Shown here piece after piece: positions 22,041 through 33,100 of a stretch of DNA of 52,220 bases. Under the pieces are notes generated by a model. It ran no database searches, was not told the origin of the DNA, and saw only the letters and a program-made list of their open reading frames with translations. Within the stretch, counting starts at the first letter, position 1. Each line of letters opens with the position of its first letter. The DNA is from Russula earlei (taxonomy: Eukaryota > Basidiomycota > Agaricomycetes > Russulales > Russulaceae): NCBI GenBank assembly GCA_025769875.1, contig JAGFNK010000371.1:1-52220 (forward strand), written 5' to 3'. The position numbers and the translations under genes are program-made.

Positions 22041-22073
22041 TGCTTAGTGATTGCTTAGTGATTGCTTAGTGAT
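22041..22073 (+). repeat. 11-bp tandem repeat, three perfect units
   Basis: TGCTTAGTGAT is repeated three times without change, followed by degenerate variants (TTGTTTAG, TGCTTACTTA). Confidence 0.9.
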
Positions 22074-22141
22074 TTGTTTAGTGGCCAGCTTACTGATTGC
22101 TTACTTACCACTTACTGTTTGATGACAGATACTAGGAAAGG

Positions 22142-22161
22142 ATGACTCATGCGTGAGTCAT
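22142..22161. other. Palindrome with two TGACTCA cores
   Basis: ATGACTCA-TGCG-TGAGTCAT is a perfect inverted repeat with a 4-nt centre. TGACTCA is the consensus for Gcn4/AP-1 type bZIP factors. It lies in a small CpG-containing island (about 22130-22330) inside the CpG-poor tract. Regulatory use is speculation. Confidence 0.5.
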
Positions 22162-22509
22162 TTCTGGTACTTTCGAATTGCGCTCTACGTATTCGGATAC
22201 TACTGGTTCTCAGCTTTGTGCACCCCAAGTTTCGTATGAATCGGATCAGTAGTCGTTGAGATATCATATAAATAGTCTGTGGTACTAAGAAGTCAAGCCT
22301 TATGCTCAACTTACTCTTTTGCAAGAAACAATCATCTTGTCAACAATCTAAACAAATTATAGTAACAGCTCTAAGTGAAAGAGGCCCCCCTCTCTCCTCT
22401 TACATCTATTCTTCCTGAGATAATATCAAAGGATTCAAAGTCTAGTGCTTGAACTAAATCAAGCAACTCTTTCACTAAGAGTCAGTAATAAGATCAGTCA
22501 GATCTTAAC

Positions 22510-23088
22510 ATGCAGGGGAGTACCCAGGAGGATGAGAGTATAACAAATGGACAGTCTGACAACTTCCATGCTACATCGGGGCTTATATACTGTGTACAGG
22601 GTTGATTACAAAGAACTGGAACTATTCTAGACTCCTTGGTACCATCCAATAGGACTACAGGGCATAAACTCACTTGTGTCAGGTTTCAGGCTTACTGAGC
22701 ATATTACTGATCATTGTGGAGCGATGTCATCTTTATGATGTCACTGTGGAGCACTTAGTGAGCCCATGAGGTCATTGTGGAGTTGCTCAGTCAGCCGTGA
22801 TGTCATTGGAGCTAAATGATGTCATATGAGTTATGCAATGAGTTATAGGAGTTCATGCTGCTGCTTCAGGTCCCTGGTGGCTGAGTGGCCATGTGGCTGC
22901 CACGCGATGATTACCTGATTAGGGAATGGGTGTCTGGTCATGTCATAGTGCCTTTGCAATAGTGATATCTTGCACTGCAGGAGGAGTAGCCCAAGAAATG
23001 GAAGTGTGTTGATGATGCAAAGTGAGAGAGGTCTCTCTTGAGTGAAATAGGACAATATATGGCCAGGATCTGGCCTTGGTTCATAACA
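22510..23088 (-). repeat. LTR family B, copy 2 (partial, inverted)
   Basis: Reverse complement of the first two-thirds of LTR-B, ending (as its 5' start) at GGTTCATAACA 23088. It is directly followed by LTR-A copy 2. Confidence 0.65.
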
Positions 23089-23466
23089 GACTGAGCATGC
23101 TCACTAAGTGTTCTCCAATGTCTTACTCATCTCTCATTGTGCTTGATAACAAGGTTAGGACTTGTTCTTTATTTGGCAGTTCCCTTGTAGTATATAAGCA
23201 CTCAATAAAGCAGTGGACAGTCTTCAAACTGTCCATTTGATTTGTGGTACTCTATTACCAAGGGTACTCTTTTGTGACTGCCCTATCTAGTATGCCCTGG
23301 CCCTCTCCTTCTGTAATCATCTCTCACAGCCCATACCAGTACCCCTCTGGTACTTGCTACTTGTTTGGACCATGCTCTTTGCCAACTTTGTCCTTGAACT
23401 CAGTTGACTTGTCTACAAGTTCCTATCTCACTCTTGAACTGTATTGTTCAACAGTGAGTGCTGACA
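23089..23466 (+). repeat. LTR family A, copy 2 (5' truncated)
   Basis: Same orientation and motif order as 26564-27068: GAGCATGCTCA, TATATAAGCACTCAATAAAG, GTCCATTTG, TGTTCAACAGTGAGT and an end in TGACA. Confidence 0.65.
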
Positions 23467-23970
23467 GTTTCAAGCCACAAATGTCCAAGTTGGGATCAAT
23501 GTAATATATATTACCATCAGTGCCTGTGAATTGGAATAATAGGGTGTGCTCACCCTGCCTGCTCTCCACACCCTCCTCCCATGCTTTGGCATTGTTCTCA
23601 ATGACCCACATCTTTTTCATTTTTGTTCTTGCATTCTCTTGGATTTATGTGTGCATTTCTTTCCTTGGGTCATTTCTGCTAATTTCTTTTCCAGTGCTCT
23701 CTCCTACACATGCCACTTACCTCAGGTACACTAACCCAAAAAACTGTTTAAATGTTTTGAACATTTTTTTTATGTTGACTGTATCTAGAAAACAACTGCA
23801 GTTGATAACATGTTACTGGGCTTGTTTTAAAGCTCTACAACATAGCTTTGTAATAAAATACTATATATACTATGAACGTAATTAGGTAAGAAGATATAAG
23901 GTATTTCTTCCAGTGTATCCATTGAATAGTTTTTTTTGCCTTGGTATCTAAATTGAGTATATGCCAAAGA

Positions 23971-24790
23971 TTAGTAGTTTGTGTATCCTCCATTTGCTTT
24001 GAGCACCTCTTCCACCCTCCTAGGCATACTTTCTATCAAATTCTGCACAACTGTTTTATTAATGACCTCCCATTCCAACTGTGTGTGCTCCCAAAGTTCA
24101 TTGATTCCCTTAGGGGGTGTTGGATAAGCTGCAAGCTTCTTTTTGAGATGAGCCCAAAGATGCTCAATAGGATTGAGGTCTGGGGATTGAGCTGGCCAGT
24201 CCATGACCTGAATTATGTGGTCTTGGAGCCAAGATGTGGCAAGCCTGCTCTTGTGGATAGAGGCATTGTCCTGTTGAAAGAGGGTATCTTTGGATTTCTT
24301 GTTAAAATACTTGATAGATGCAAGTAGTTCATCCTCCAAAATGCGGCAATAAGGTTCAGCATCCATCCTTTCATCAATCTTTGCTGCATGCCCAACTCCT
24401 TCCCAAGACATGCAGCCCCACAACATTAAGAAAACTCCTCCATGTTTGACTGTTGGCTGAACAAGGTGTTCAGAAAGGTGCTCTCCTCTTTTTTTCCAAG
24501 CCCATGTCTTGCCAACTGAGCCCATATGATTGATTTTGGTCTCATCTGACCAAATTACCCTCTTCCAGTCCTCCACAGTCCAGTATAGGTACTTTTCTGC
24601 AAAGTCCTGGCCCTGGAGTGACCTGGTTTAAGGTAAGGCCTCTTCTTTGAAACTTCCTTCAAGCCTGCATTATTAAGGTAGTTTCAAATGGTCTGATTGA
24701 AGATAGTGGTCCCTTTGATGACCTCCAACCTTCTAGCAACCTGAGGAGCCATATCTGCTTCTCTAGAGCTAAGAAGGCATGTGGCATAGT
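23971..24790 (-). pseudogene. Tc1-like transposase (DDE_3), degenerate
   Basis: A 201-codon frame (24576 to 23971) contains WSDETKIN (first D), LFQQDNASIHKS (second D) and SPDLNPIEHLWAHLK (catalytic E of DD34E). Upstream on the minus strand the usual N-terminal helix-turn-helix can be followed in pieces. It is broken by a frameshift near 24600-24620 and by TGA at 24684-24686, where CGA is plausible. Upstream it is cut off by LTR-A and LTR-B pieces. Terminal inverted repeats were not identified. The family performs cut-and-paste transposition; this copy cannot. Confidence 0.8.
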
Positions 24791-24819
24791 GGATGTCAAG
24801 GTTAGAGAGTATTGGGACT

Positions 24820-24858
24820 CACTGTTGAACAATCCAGTTCAAGAGTGAGGTAGAAGAA
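24820..24858 (-). repeat. LTR family A, 3'-end fragment
   Basis: CTCACTGTTGAACAATCC with flanks is the reverse complement of the family A 3' end. It separates the Tc1 relic from LTR-B copy 4. Confidence 0.5.
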
Positions 24859-24879
24859 AACTGTTCAAATGGGTATGCC

Positions 24880-25944
24880 TGTCAAGACACATACTGCTGA
24901 TCACTAAGGACTCAGGAGCAGGTGGGCAGGAGTCGGAACAGATGGTATGCAGCATAGGCAGCATTGAACAGGAGGATGAGCCAAATGACTAGAAGGTACC
25001 AGATGGGGACTGGTATGTGTTGCAGAAGGCAGAGGGAAAGACTGGAGGCCAGGGTAGTGAAGGGCTTTAGACAAGGCTGTTACGAACCAAGGCCACAGGT
25101 CCTGGCCGAAGATTGTCCTATTTCACTCAAGAGAGACCTCTCTCACTTTGCATTGCCAACTCCCTTCCATTTTCTGGGCTATCCCTCCTGCGGTACAAGA
25201 TATTGCTATTGCAAAGGCACTATAACATGACCAGGCACCCGTTTCCTAATCGGGTAATCATCACGTGGCAGCCACATGGTCACCCAGCCACCAAGAACCT
25301 GAAACAGCAGCACAAACTCTTAGAAACTGTTGCATAACTCATCTGATGTCATCAAGGCTCCAATGACATCATGGCTGACTGAGTGACTCCACAGTGACCT
25401 CATAGGCTCACTAAGTGCTCCACAGTGACATAATAATGATGTCATCGCTCCACAATGATCAGTAATGCGCTCAGTAAGCCTGAAACTTGACACAAGCAAG
25501 TTTATGCCCCTGTAGTCCTATTGGATGGTACCAAAGAGTCTAGAATAGTCCCAGTTCTTTGTAATCGACCCTGTACACTGTATATAAGTCCCAATGAAGC
25601 ATGGCAGTCGTCAGACTGTCCATTTGTGATACTCTCATCCTCCTGGGTACTCCCCTGCAACCACTCAGTCTAAAGCCTTCCTCATCTTCAAGGTACTCTT
25701 CAACGACTGCCTTGTTTAAAGTCCTTCGCCATACTGGCCTCTGCCCTTCGCCTCTGTCTCCTGCAGCACATACCAGTCCCCATCTGGTACCTTCTAGTCA
25801 TTTGGCTCGTCCTCCTGTTCAATGCCACCTTTGCCGTGTACCGTCTGTTCCGACCCTTGCCCACCTGCTCCTGAGTCCTTAGTGATCAGCAGTACGTGTC
25901 TTGACAAAGGCAGTTGTCAAAGAGTACCTTGAGGACAAGAGGAG
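24880..25944 (-). repeat. LTR family B, copy 4 (inverted), interrupted by copy 3
   Basis: Positions 24880-25077 and 25907-25944 read, in reverse complement, as one continuous 3' portion of LTR-B. They are interrupted by the full LTR-B copy 3 with AAGGC duplicated at both edges. The right part is cut by LTR-C copy 1. Confidence 0.7.
25078..25906 (+). repeat. LTR family B, copy 3: full-length solo LTR with target duplication
   Basis: 829 bp, TGTTAC...TTGACA, flanked by AAGGC (25073-25077 and 25907-25911). TATATAAGTCCC and GACTGTCCATTTGT mark the promoter and transcript start. It has no internal genes, so it is a solo LTR left by recombination between LTRs. Confidence 0.8.
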
Positions 25945-26563
25945 TGTTAAGGCTCCAAAGTGCCTTAAATAAGATCAATGATCGCATCTATAAACGCATC
26001 CTACCAATGCAGATATGCTTGAGTCAAGCAAGCAATACTCGTGGAGGGGAAGGAGTGTTAGATCCTTCTGGAGTATGGCAATAAGATGAGAGGGGCTCTG
26101 CAGATGGGGTAGGAGTCAACTGTTTGGGATTGGCAAACTAAGTCAAGCTTAAGGCTCAACTGCTACAACTGGGGGCTTTATATAGCCCTACAGGGATAAG
26201 GTTTGTGCTACTGTAGTACTGGTTGGTGCTATAGAAGCAAAAGGTGGCTCATAGAAGCAAGGTTGCTTCTATGTGAACAATCTCAGTGTTGGAAGCATTA
26301 AGTGCTTCCCTAGTAGCAATCTCGGTGTCATAAGTACTTTCCTAATGTGGAAGCAATGTATGTGGTGGTAAAGGAACATCTGGGACAGAAGCAATGCTAC
26401 TCATTGCTTCTTCAATACATCTTACGGAAGATACGATCAATGTGTTCCAAACACAATATCAACTAACATAAACAATCAAGATCTGACGCACATATGAAGC
26501 AAAAGGTGCAGTCCATAGTTCAGGTGTTCTGGCATCTTCCAGATCCCAAACCACTTGGTAACA
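25945..26563 (-). repeat. LTR family C, copy 1 (solo, inverted)
   Basis: 619 bp with TGTTAA...GTAACA ends. It is the reverse complement of the LTR at 38234-38820, with shared blocks such as GGGCTTTATATAGCCCTAC and GAAGCAATG. This copy is richer in TG/CA than its partner. No target duplication is visible. Confidence 0.75.
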
Positions 26564-27068
26564 CCCTAAACTAACTAACAGTAAATGAATCAGGTGCTTT
26601 GCACATGTACTAAAGCAGTGAACACGTGGATAGTAGAGACTCTTACTCATCAGTAGGAGCCTTCTTACTAAGCAGCTTACTGAGCATGACTGAGCATGCT
26701 CAGTAAGCATACTCTGACTTCTTACTCATCCATCAATTGTGCTTGATAACAAGGTTATGACTTGTTCCCTATTTAGCAGTTCTCTTGTAGTATATAAGCA
26801 CTCAATAAAGTAGTGGACAGTCCTCAGACTGTCCATTTGTTTACAGCACTCTCTAACCCTGGGATACTCCTTTAAGGACCATCCCCTTGTGATCATTCTG
26901 GCCTCTTCCCTGTGTAACTTCTCGATACTACCAGTAACCATACCTCTTTGGTACTTGGTACTGCTCAGGACCTTACTTCTTGCCCACGCTGTCTTGGACA
27001 TCTATCAACTCATCTTTGAACTTATCCCTTGCTCTTGAACTGGATTGTTCAACAGTGAGTCTTTGACA
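26564..27068 (+). repeat. LTR family A, copy 3 (solo)
   Basis: Shares its whole length with 14164-14666 in inverted orientation, from CCCTAAACTAACTAACAG to TTGACA. TATATAAGCA at 26791 is followed 24 nt later by the hairpin GGACAGTC-CTCA-GACTGTCC (26815-26834). It lies directly against LTR-C copy 1 and truncates the Myb/SANT-like relic downstream. Confidence 0.7.
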
Positions 27069-27660
27069 CCAGCTGAGAAGTAGGGTGAGGAGAGAGGCAT
27101 TTGACAGTGAAGTTAATGAGACAATCCCACTGCAATTAAATTGAGATCTGTATGAATCAGGGGTCAGGCAAGAAGGCAACTGGGAGGGAGGATCTGAATC
27201 TGCACAAAGGATTTGCTGTGTAGCCCAATAGGCACATTTTTCTTTGAATTTTGATCCAACAAGAGACATCATAGGCTCACAAGGTGGCCAGCCCTTGTTG
27301 TGGTACTTCTTGGCAGCTTGGTGTTTCTGCTAAGGTCAGAGGTTATTAAAAAGCAGCAGTTATAGATGCACCAAAACTATATCATCCCACTATGCCTGTA
27401 TTTCTAACCCCACATCCATTCCTTTCTTATTGTCCCAGGTAAACCCAGACTTGAGGAAGGTAATACCCTTGTCCATTTTGTTTTGCATGCAGTCCTCAGT
27501 CTTGACACCACCCTTCTCACAAAGGGGCTTGATCTAAGTGGCAGCTGCATTGTTGAAGATGTGGTCCTTAAACATAGAATTGGAGGCCATTTCATCCTTA
27601 TGCTCAAGAGAAATTCTAAAAGAGCAGCTTCCTCAATAGTTGTCTATGTCACATTGCCTT
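27069..27660 (-). pseudogene. Relic of a Myb/SANT-like DNA-binding domain protein
   Basis: On the minus strand, pieces in one or two frames read ALLEFLLEHKDEMASNSMFK, then FNNAAAT, KGGVKTEDCMQNKMDKG, SGFTWDNKKGMDVG, WDDIV and, after a gap, KYHNKGWPPCEPMMSL. This order (ALLEFL, F..A, K.KW, GFTWD..G, W, RNKGWP) is that of the Myb/SANT-like domain proteins common in Agaricomycetes, often transposon-associated. Stops and a frameshift are present, and the end is cut by LTR-A copy 3. The assignment rests on remembered family pattern. Confidence 0.5.
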
Positions 27661-28295
27661 GTGCTTGACATGCTCCCACAGAAGAATCAGAGCTTGAGTG
27701 GGTCTGCATGTACATATAATGGAAGTATGAACAAAGCCAAGTACCAACTCCAAGTTGACTCTGAGTATGCAGACATGTGGACATCTAACTTCACACACAC
27801 AAATATGCAATCACAATATGCAAATTTGCAAATCTGGTGGGAAAAAAGCTCATAATTAAAAAAAAAACTCATATCAGTTAATCAAGTTATCATGTCCCTT
27901 TCATCATGCCTGTGACTCCTGTCACCCCTGGAAAATCCTGAAATCCAAGTTCAAGTTCAAGATTCAAGAATTCTTGGTTGGTAAATGGGGCCTTAGGTTT
28001 TTCTGGATTTTCCTCATGCCCTGTTCACATGTCAAAAGGGGTGACTAGAGTTGTCCACAATATTGCATTTACATTGTTGTGTTATAGTGTGCTACTAATA
28101 ATCAACATAAAATAAGGCCCTATACATACTGAACTATCCTTTATCATTATATCAATATTGAAGTGAGCCAAACCAGGGCACACAGAGTTCATGAAGCAGA
28201 CAGCAATCTGGGATGGTTGTCTTTGAACTGAAGGAGCAAGCAGAGAACCAGAGGGATGAGGAAGAGAAGCGTGGTGAAACTGAAAGATGAGAGGC
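27661..28295. other. CpG-poor spacer with LTR-E-like and unknown repeat pieces
   Basis: A CAAAAGGGGTGACTAGAG block at about 28033-28050 belongs with LTR family E (15577-15961) and the copy near 19745. Positions 28160-28265 match 20891-20990 in inverted orientation. No gene is seen. Confidence 0.5.
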
Positions 28296-28787
28296 TGTCA
28301 CCGACTGGGGGCGGTGTCGCTGACAAATCATTTCACGCGCGAGACGTGTGTACAGAGTCGAGCGAGACGACGAGTTCTCGTGAGAATCGGGGATCTCGGT
28401 GACGACACAGCAAAGGCTAGTGTGTACCGCGGAGTGAAAAGACAACAAATAAGTCTTCGCGTTCGAAGACTTAGAGGATAGAAGGAGTTTCTGAGTCGAT
28501 TGCTTGATTCCCTGCAAGCCTACAGTCCCGAAGCTGAATCCAGTGATATTTCACAAGAGAACAAGCTTAAGGCTTGTTCTCTGTTACTGACAGGTTTATA
28601 TAGATGTCTGTATCCTATATCAAATAGTAGACATGAGGTAGTAGCGAGACAATCGAGACCGGAACACGCTGGAAAGTAATGGTACATGCGAGGCTGAGTG
28701 AGTCATATGAACGCGCGGGAAACGTGAGGCTGTCCGGGTAGGCTGGTCCGGTTGCTGGTTTGGTCCGAAGGACTGGTATCTGTGACA
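28296..28787 (-). repeat. 3' LTR of element 1
   Basis: 492 bp, paired with 35210-35701. A polypurine tract AACAAGGGGGTGA (28788-28800, minus strand) lies immediately upstream in the element's own direction, as expected for plus-strand priming. Confidence 0.9.
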
Positions 28788-28805
28788 TCACCCCCTTGTT
28801 AAGGT

Positions 28806-30053
28806 CTAAGCGACATAGGGAGTGATGGTAGAGCGACAATGATAAGTATGAAAGTGAATTTGGTCGCGAGGAACTCGACATATTTTTTCGACTCTGCATC
28901 GTCGATGGGGGTTCCTACAATAGTCAGCTATGTGCCCTTGACGATTGCAGAGGATGCAGATGGCGATCTTGGAACATTCGAAGGTGTCGTGTCCTCCGTC
29001 TTGGCACCACGCACATTTATTGGCGAGTTGAGGGGAGAATTGGTACCACGGATCTTGAAGAGCTTGTTTGGCGTCTTGATGCTCTTGTTCGGTGAGTTGG
29101 GGCATGGTCCCGAACAGAATTCGTGGTTCGAGGCGAGCTTTGGTGTTAGCTTTGGCCAGCCTGATCTCTGAGTCTCGTACTTCCCATACCATATTGTGGT
29201 ATTTCTCTCGAGCGGTGACGAGGGAGTTTGCCATCTGTCGTGTTTTCTTTATGGCAAATCGGTAACGACGTACTTCGGCCTCCAATGATAAGTCTTGCTC
29301 GAACCTGAGTGCCTCGTTTACAGCCTTTGTGTGCCTGAGACCTTCTTTGAACAGGAAGGCATCCTTTTGTGTGAGAAGGGGACGTGGATAAGGGTCGGCG
29401 CGAGCTCGAATGGGAATACGATGGGTAGGGCATCCAGGGCCGTAGGTGGCTAGTAAGGAGGGGAAACTGTGAGTCAGATCGGGGAGGACAAAGCGCGGGG
29501 GTAGTGTGTCGTCTTCGTTGCCTGGATCTGGGATTAGTAAGTCCAGTCCAAGGTCTCCTTCTTCCCATCCTTCTCCGAGTTGTTCTAATTCCGAAGGCTG
29601 GACGTTGTTAGTGGGAGGTTCGTAGACGGGTGGCGGTGTTCTTTCGTGGTTTATCGGGGTGAAGTTTTCATTGAGTAGGATGATGTTGTGGGTTTGTTCA
29701 ACGATAGGAGTGTTGGTGCGTGGAGGGATCGGGATGGGGTCAGGTGAAGGGGAGCGAATGTGGTAGGAGGGGCTACGGGTTCTGATGGGCGAATTTGTTC
29801 CTAGTGTGGGAGATCGATTGCCGAAAGCACGCAGTATAGTAGTGAGGGAGTCGTCTTCCCACAATTCGCGTGCCTGTACGATCATTGCGGCGTGTTGTGC
29901 AGCGCGTCGAATGAGTATTCTAGTGTTGATAGTGGCTGCTGTCGAGGGAGACGGTTCTCTGGACAGCGGTAAGTGGATGAGTGTAGGAGAGTATGGAGGA
30001 GTAGGTATGAGAGTGGCAGAGGAAGCGGTGGGAGAGTTCTGGGTGGATGACAT
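28806..30053 (-). CDS. Extra zinc-knuckle ORF of element 1 (env position)
   Basis: An intact 415-codon frame begins 55 nt after the pol stop and ends 18 nt before the 3' LTR. It is separate from gag. The N-terminal half is proline- and acid-rich and probably disordered. The middle is charged and likely coiled coil (about residues 225-320). The C-terminus has cysteine/histidine modules CAWCQDGGHDTFEC and CILCNRQGHIADYC, followed by PHRRC and further Cys/His residues. CCHC knuckles usually bind RNA or single-stranded DNA. This frame is intact while gag and pol are broken. Function is unknown. It could be a third structural protein, or a host or second-element gene captured by the retrotransposon. 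Confidence 0.75.
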   Translation of the reverse strand: MSSTQNSPTASSATLIPTPPYSPTLIHLPLSREPSPSTAATINTRILIRRAAQHAAMIVQARELWEDDSLTTILRAFGNRSPTLGTNSPIRTRSPSYHIRSPSPDPIPIPPRTNTPIVEQTHNIILLNENFTPINHERTPPPVYEPPTNNVQPSELEQLGEGWEEGDLGLDLLIPDPGNEDDTLPPRFVLPDLTHSFPSLLATYGPGCPTHRIPIRARADPYPRPLLTQKDAFLFKEGLRHTKAVNEALRFEQDLSLEAEVRRYRFAIKKTRQMANSLVTAREKYHNMVWEVRDSEIRLAKANTKARLEPRILFGTMPQLTEQEHQDAKQALQDPWYQFSPQLANKCAWCQDGGHDTFECSKIAICILCNRQGHIADYCRNPHRRCRVEKICRVPRDQIHFHTYHCRSTITPYVA

Positions 30054-30107
30054 GTCTTTGTGTTTGGGGGTGAAGCGGTAGAGAGTAGTCGTTTGTGAGT
30101 GGTGTTT

Positions 30108-33100
30108 TTATATCTGAGGTCGTCCAGCTGAGGCGGAGTAGTATTCTTTTAGAAGTTCTGGGGCATTGAGGTCGTGGTGGTCGACCCATGAGTTGTCTGA
30201 TGTGGGGTATCCTTTCCAATGCACGAGGTATTGCAGTTTACGTGTCCGTCTGAATCTTCTTGTGTCTAGAATTGCTTCTATTTCGTATTCTTCCTCGTTT
30301 TCGACGGTCGGTGGAGGTTGTGTAAACGGCGTGCCATATTCCTCCGTCTCCTTATAAGGAAGAAGTAGGTTGACGTGAAAGACGTCATGTATCTTCATTG
30401 ATGGTGGAAGTTGTAATTGATACGCAACTTTGGAAATTCTTTTTGTAATGGGGAATGGGCCGTATCTTTTGGGCATTAATTTACGTGTTCCTCGTGTCTT
30501 GAGGTTTTTTGCTTCTAACCAAACAAGGGTTCCTTCTTCCATTTCTTTGATGTCAGGTCTTAGGGGTTGTTGTTTACATTCCAAAAGTTGCTGGGCGTCT
30601 TGTCTTGCTTCTTCCAGTTGTTTTAGGCGATCGGTGGATGAAGGTACGTTATTGTCTTCTAGACTGATATTGATCTGGGGTTTGAATCCCATGAGGAGTT
30701 CGTGTGGTGACTTTCGTGACGTTTCATGTTTCCATGAGTTGTGTGCGTATTCTGCCAAAGGGAGCATTTTCGCCCAGGAATGTGGGTGAGTCGTGGTCCA
30801 GGGTCTCAGGTATTGTTCTAGCCATGCGTTCATCCGTTCTGTCTGTCCATCGGTTTGGGGGTGGAACGCGGTGGACATGTTTTGTTTGATGCCTAGATTT
30901 TTACATATGGCTTTAGAGAAGTTTGATGCAAATCGAGGGTCTCTGTCGGAGATGATTCTTTTGGGAACGCCGAACCAAGGCACGAGGTGTTTCAGGTATT
31001 CATGTGCGACGCCTGTTCCATCGATCGTTTTGTTGCATGGGATAAATTTAGTTGCTTTAGAGCATCCTTGATCGACTATGGTGAGGATGCTGTCAAACCC
31101 TTCTGATTTTGGTAGATCAGTGATAAGGTCTATTGATACGTATTGAAAGGGGCCTTGTTCAACGTGTGTGTCAAGTGGAAACGTCGTGGCTTTCTTCCTA
31201 GGTATATTGGTTTTGGACTCTTGGCATTTGGCGCAACCTTTGATGTATTGTTCTACAAATTGTCGTAGTCTAGGTCCTTTGTAATGTTGTTTGACTAAGT
31301 CCCATGTGTTAGCTATTCCTGGGTGTCCTGCGAAGGGAGTGTCGTGGAATTGTCTTAGAATCTCTCGTCGTTTGTCAGGTTTGTCAGGTAGGTAGGTTTT
31401 TTTTGCGAATATTTCTGGTGGTAGTAGAGTGGTTTTTTGTTCTCCTACCCCCTTGTTAAGGTCTTTGCGACGAGAGAGTGCATCGGCAATAGTGTGTGTA
31501 TGTCCAGGGACGTGTTCCAGTGTAATGTTAAAGTCTTGCATGTATTGCATCCATCTGGCTTGTCGTCCTGTTAATTTTTGTGGTTCTTTAAAGTAAGTGA
31601 GATTTTTGTGGTCTGTTCTTAGTCTAACTGGTTTGTCGGCTCCCAGGAAGAATGGTCGTCCACTTTTTAATCCAAAAATTACTGCTGCTAATTCTTTATT
31701 GTGAGCGTCGTAATTTCTCTCTGCATCTAGTAGTGTTCTTGAATGGTATGCGATCGGGTGGAAGCCATCTTCATATTCTTGGGATATGACTGCTCCTATG
31801 GTGAATCCTGATGCATCGGTGTCTAAAATGAATTGTTTCGTCCAATTTGGGGTGCGGAGTACTGGGTAGGATACGCAAGTTTCTTTTAGGGTTTGAAAGG
31901 CCTGGTCTTCTTTTGTCGTCCATTCCCACTGTCTGTTTTTCTTTGTTAAGTCATTCAGTGGTCTCGCTTTTATAGAAAAGTTGGGTATAAAGTTTCGATA
32001 AAAGTTGCAGAATCCTAGGAAGCTTCTGACTTCTTTTAGTGTAGATGGAGTTGGCCAATCTTTAATTCCTTTGACTTTGACGGGGTCCATTGTTATTTTT
32101 CCTTCTCCTATGATCACTCCGAGGTATTCTACCTTTTTCTTGTGAAATTGACACTTTTCTGGTTTAAGATAGAGATCGTGCTGTTTCAGTTTGGATAATA
32201 TGTGGTTGACTTTGAGTGTGTGTTCCATTTCGTCATTTTGTGTGGCGATGATAATGTCGTCCATGTAGATTTTCAACCATCCTTGTGCTAATTCTTCTTG
32301 AAAAATGTCGTCCATCATGGTTTGAAAGGTAGCTGGGGAGTTTGTTAGGCCGAAGAACATTACTGTGGGTTCGAACAGTCCGTCGCTAGTTTTGAAGGCT
32401 GCTTTCCATTCGTCTCCTTCCTTGATTCAGATATTGTTGTAGCCCCATCTAACGTCAAATTTAGTAAAAAGTTCTTTTCCTGCTAGAGCATGAATAAGTT
32501 CCGGGATCAAAGGCAGTGGATATACGTTAGGTATTGTCCATTTATTTAGATTTCAATAATCTTGTACCGGTTGGAATTTTCCATCTTTTTTCTTTATAAG
32601 GAAGAATCCACTGGCGTATGGTGAGTTGGATCTTCTTATTCGCTTAAGCCGCTAGGTTTTGTTCGAGGAATTTCCCTTGTTCTTCTTTTTCTTTTCGGTG
32701 AGAGGGGATATACTCTGCAGTTAATTGTTGTAGGGGCATCCGATTTTAGATCGATAGCGTGGTCCCATTTTCTTGGTCCCGGAAATCTTTCTGATTCTTG
32801 TTCCATAAACACTTGTCCGTATTGATGGTATTGAAGGGGGACTATTTCCTGCCAAGTTTGCGTTTTGCCTTGCATTTGTGATTCCGCTAGTTGCTGTGCT
32901 ATAGTGGTCTTGCGTACTTGGGTTTGTAGCCATAGTTCGTCGCCCTCTTCCCATTCTGTTAATGCTTTGATCCATGCTGGTACTTCTTGGTCTCCTTTGA
33001 GGGTAATTCTTCCCATAATGGTTCCCTTGGACCAATTTATTTTTGGGTTTGTCGATTCAAGGAACGGATATCCCAGGATAATGTCGTCTTGTCCTATGTC

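Noticed and set aside
21206..25337. About 70-codon frame open in three copies of LTR-B
   Set aside because: It begins with TTG rather than ATG in this reading, has no known motif, and openness follows from sequence similarity of the copies. Likewise the 90-codon antisense frame in LTR-A copies 1 and 3.
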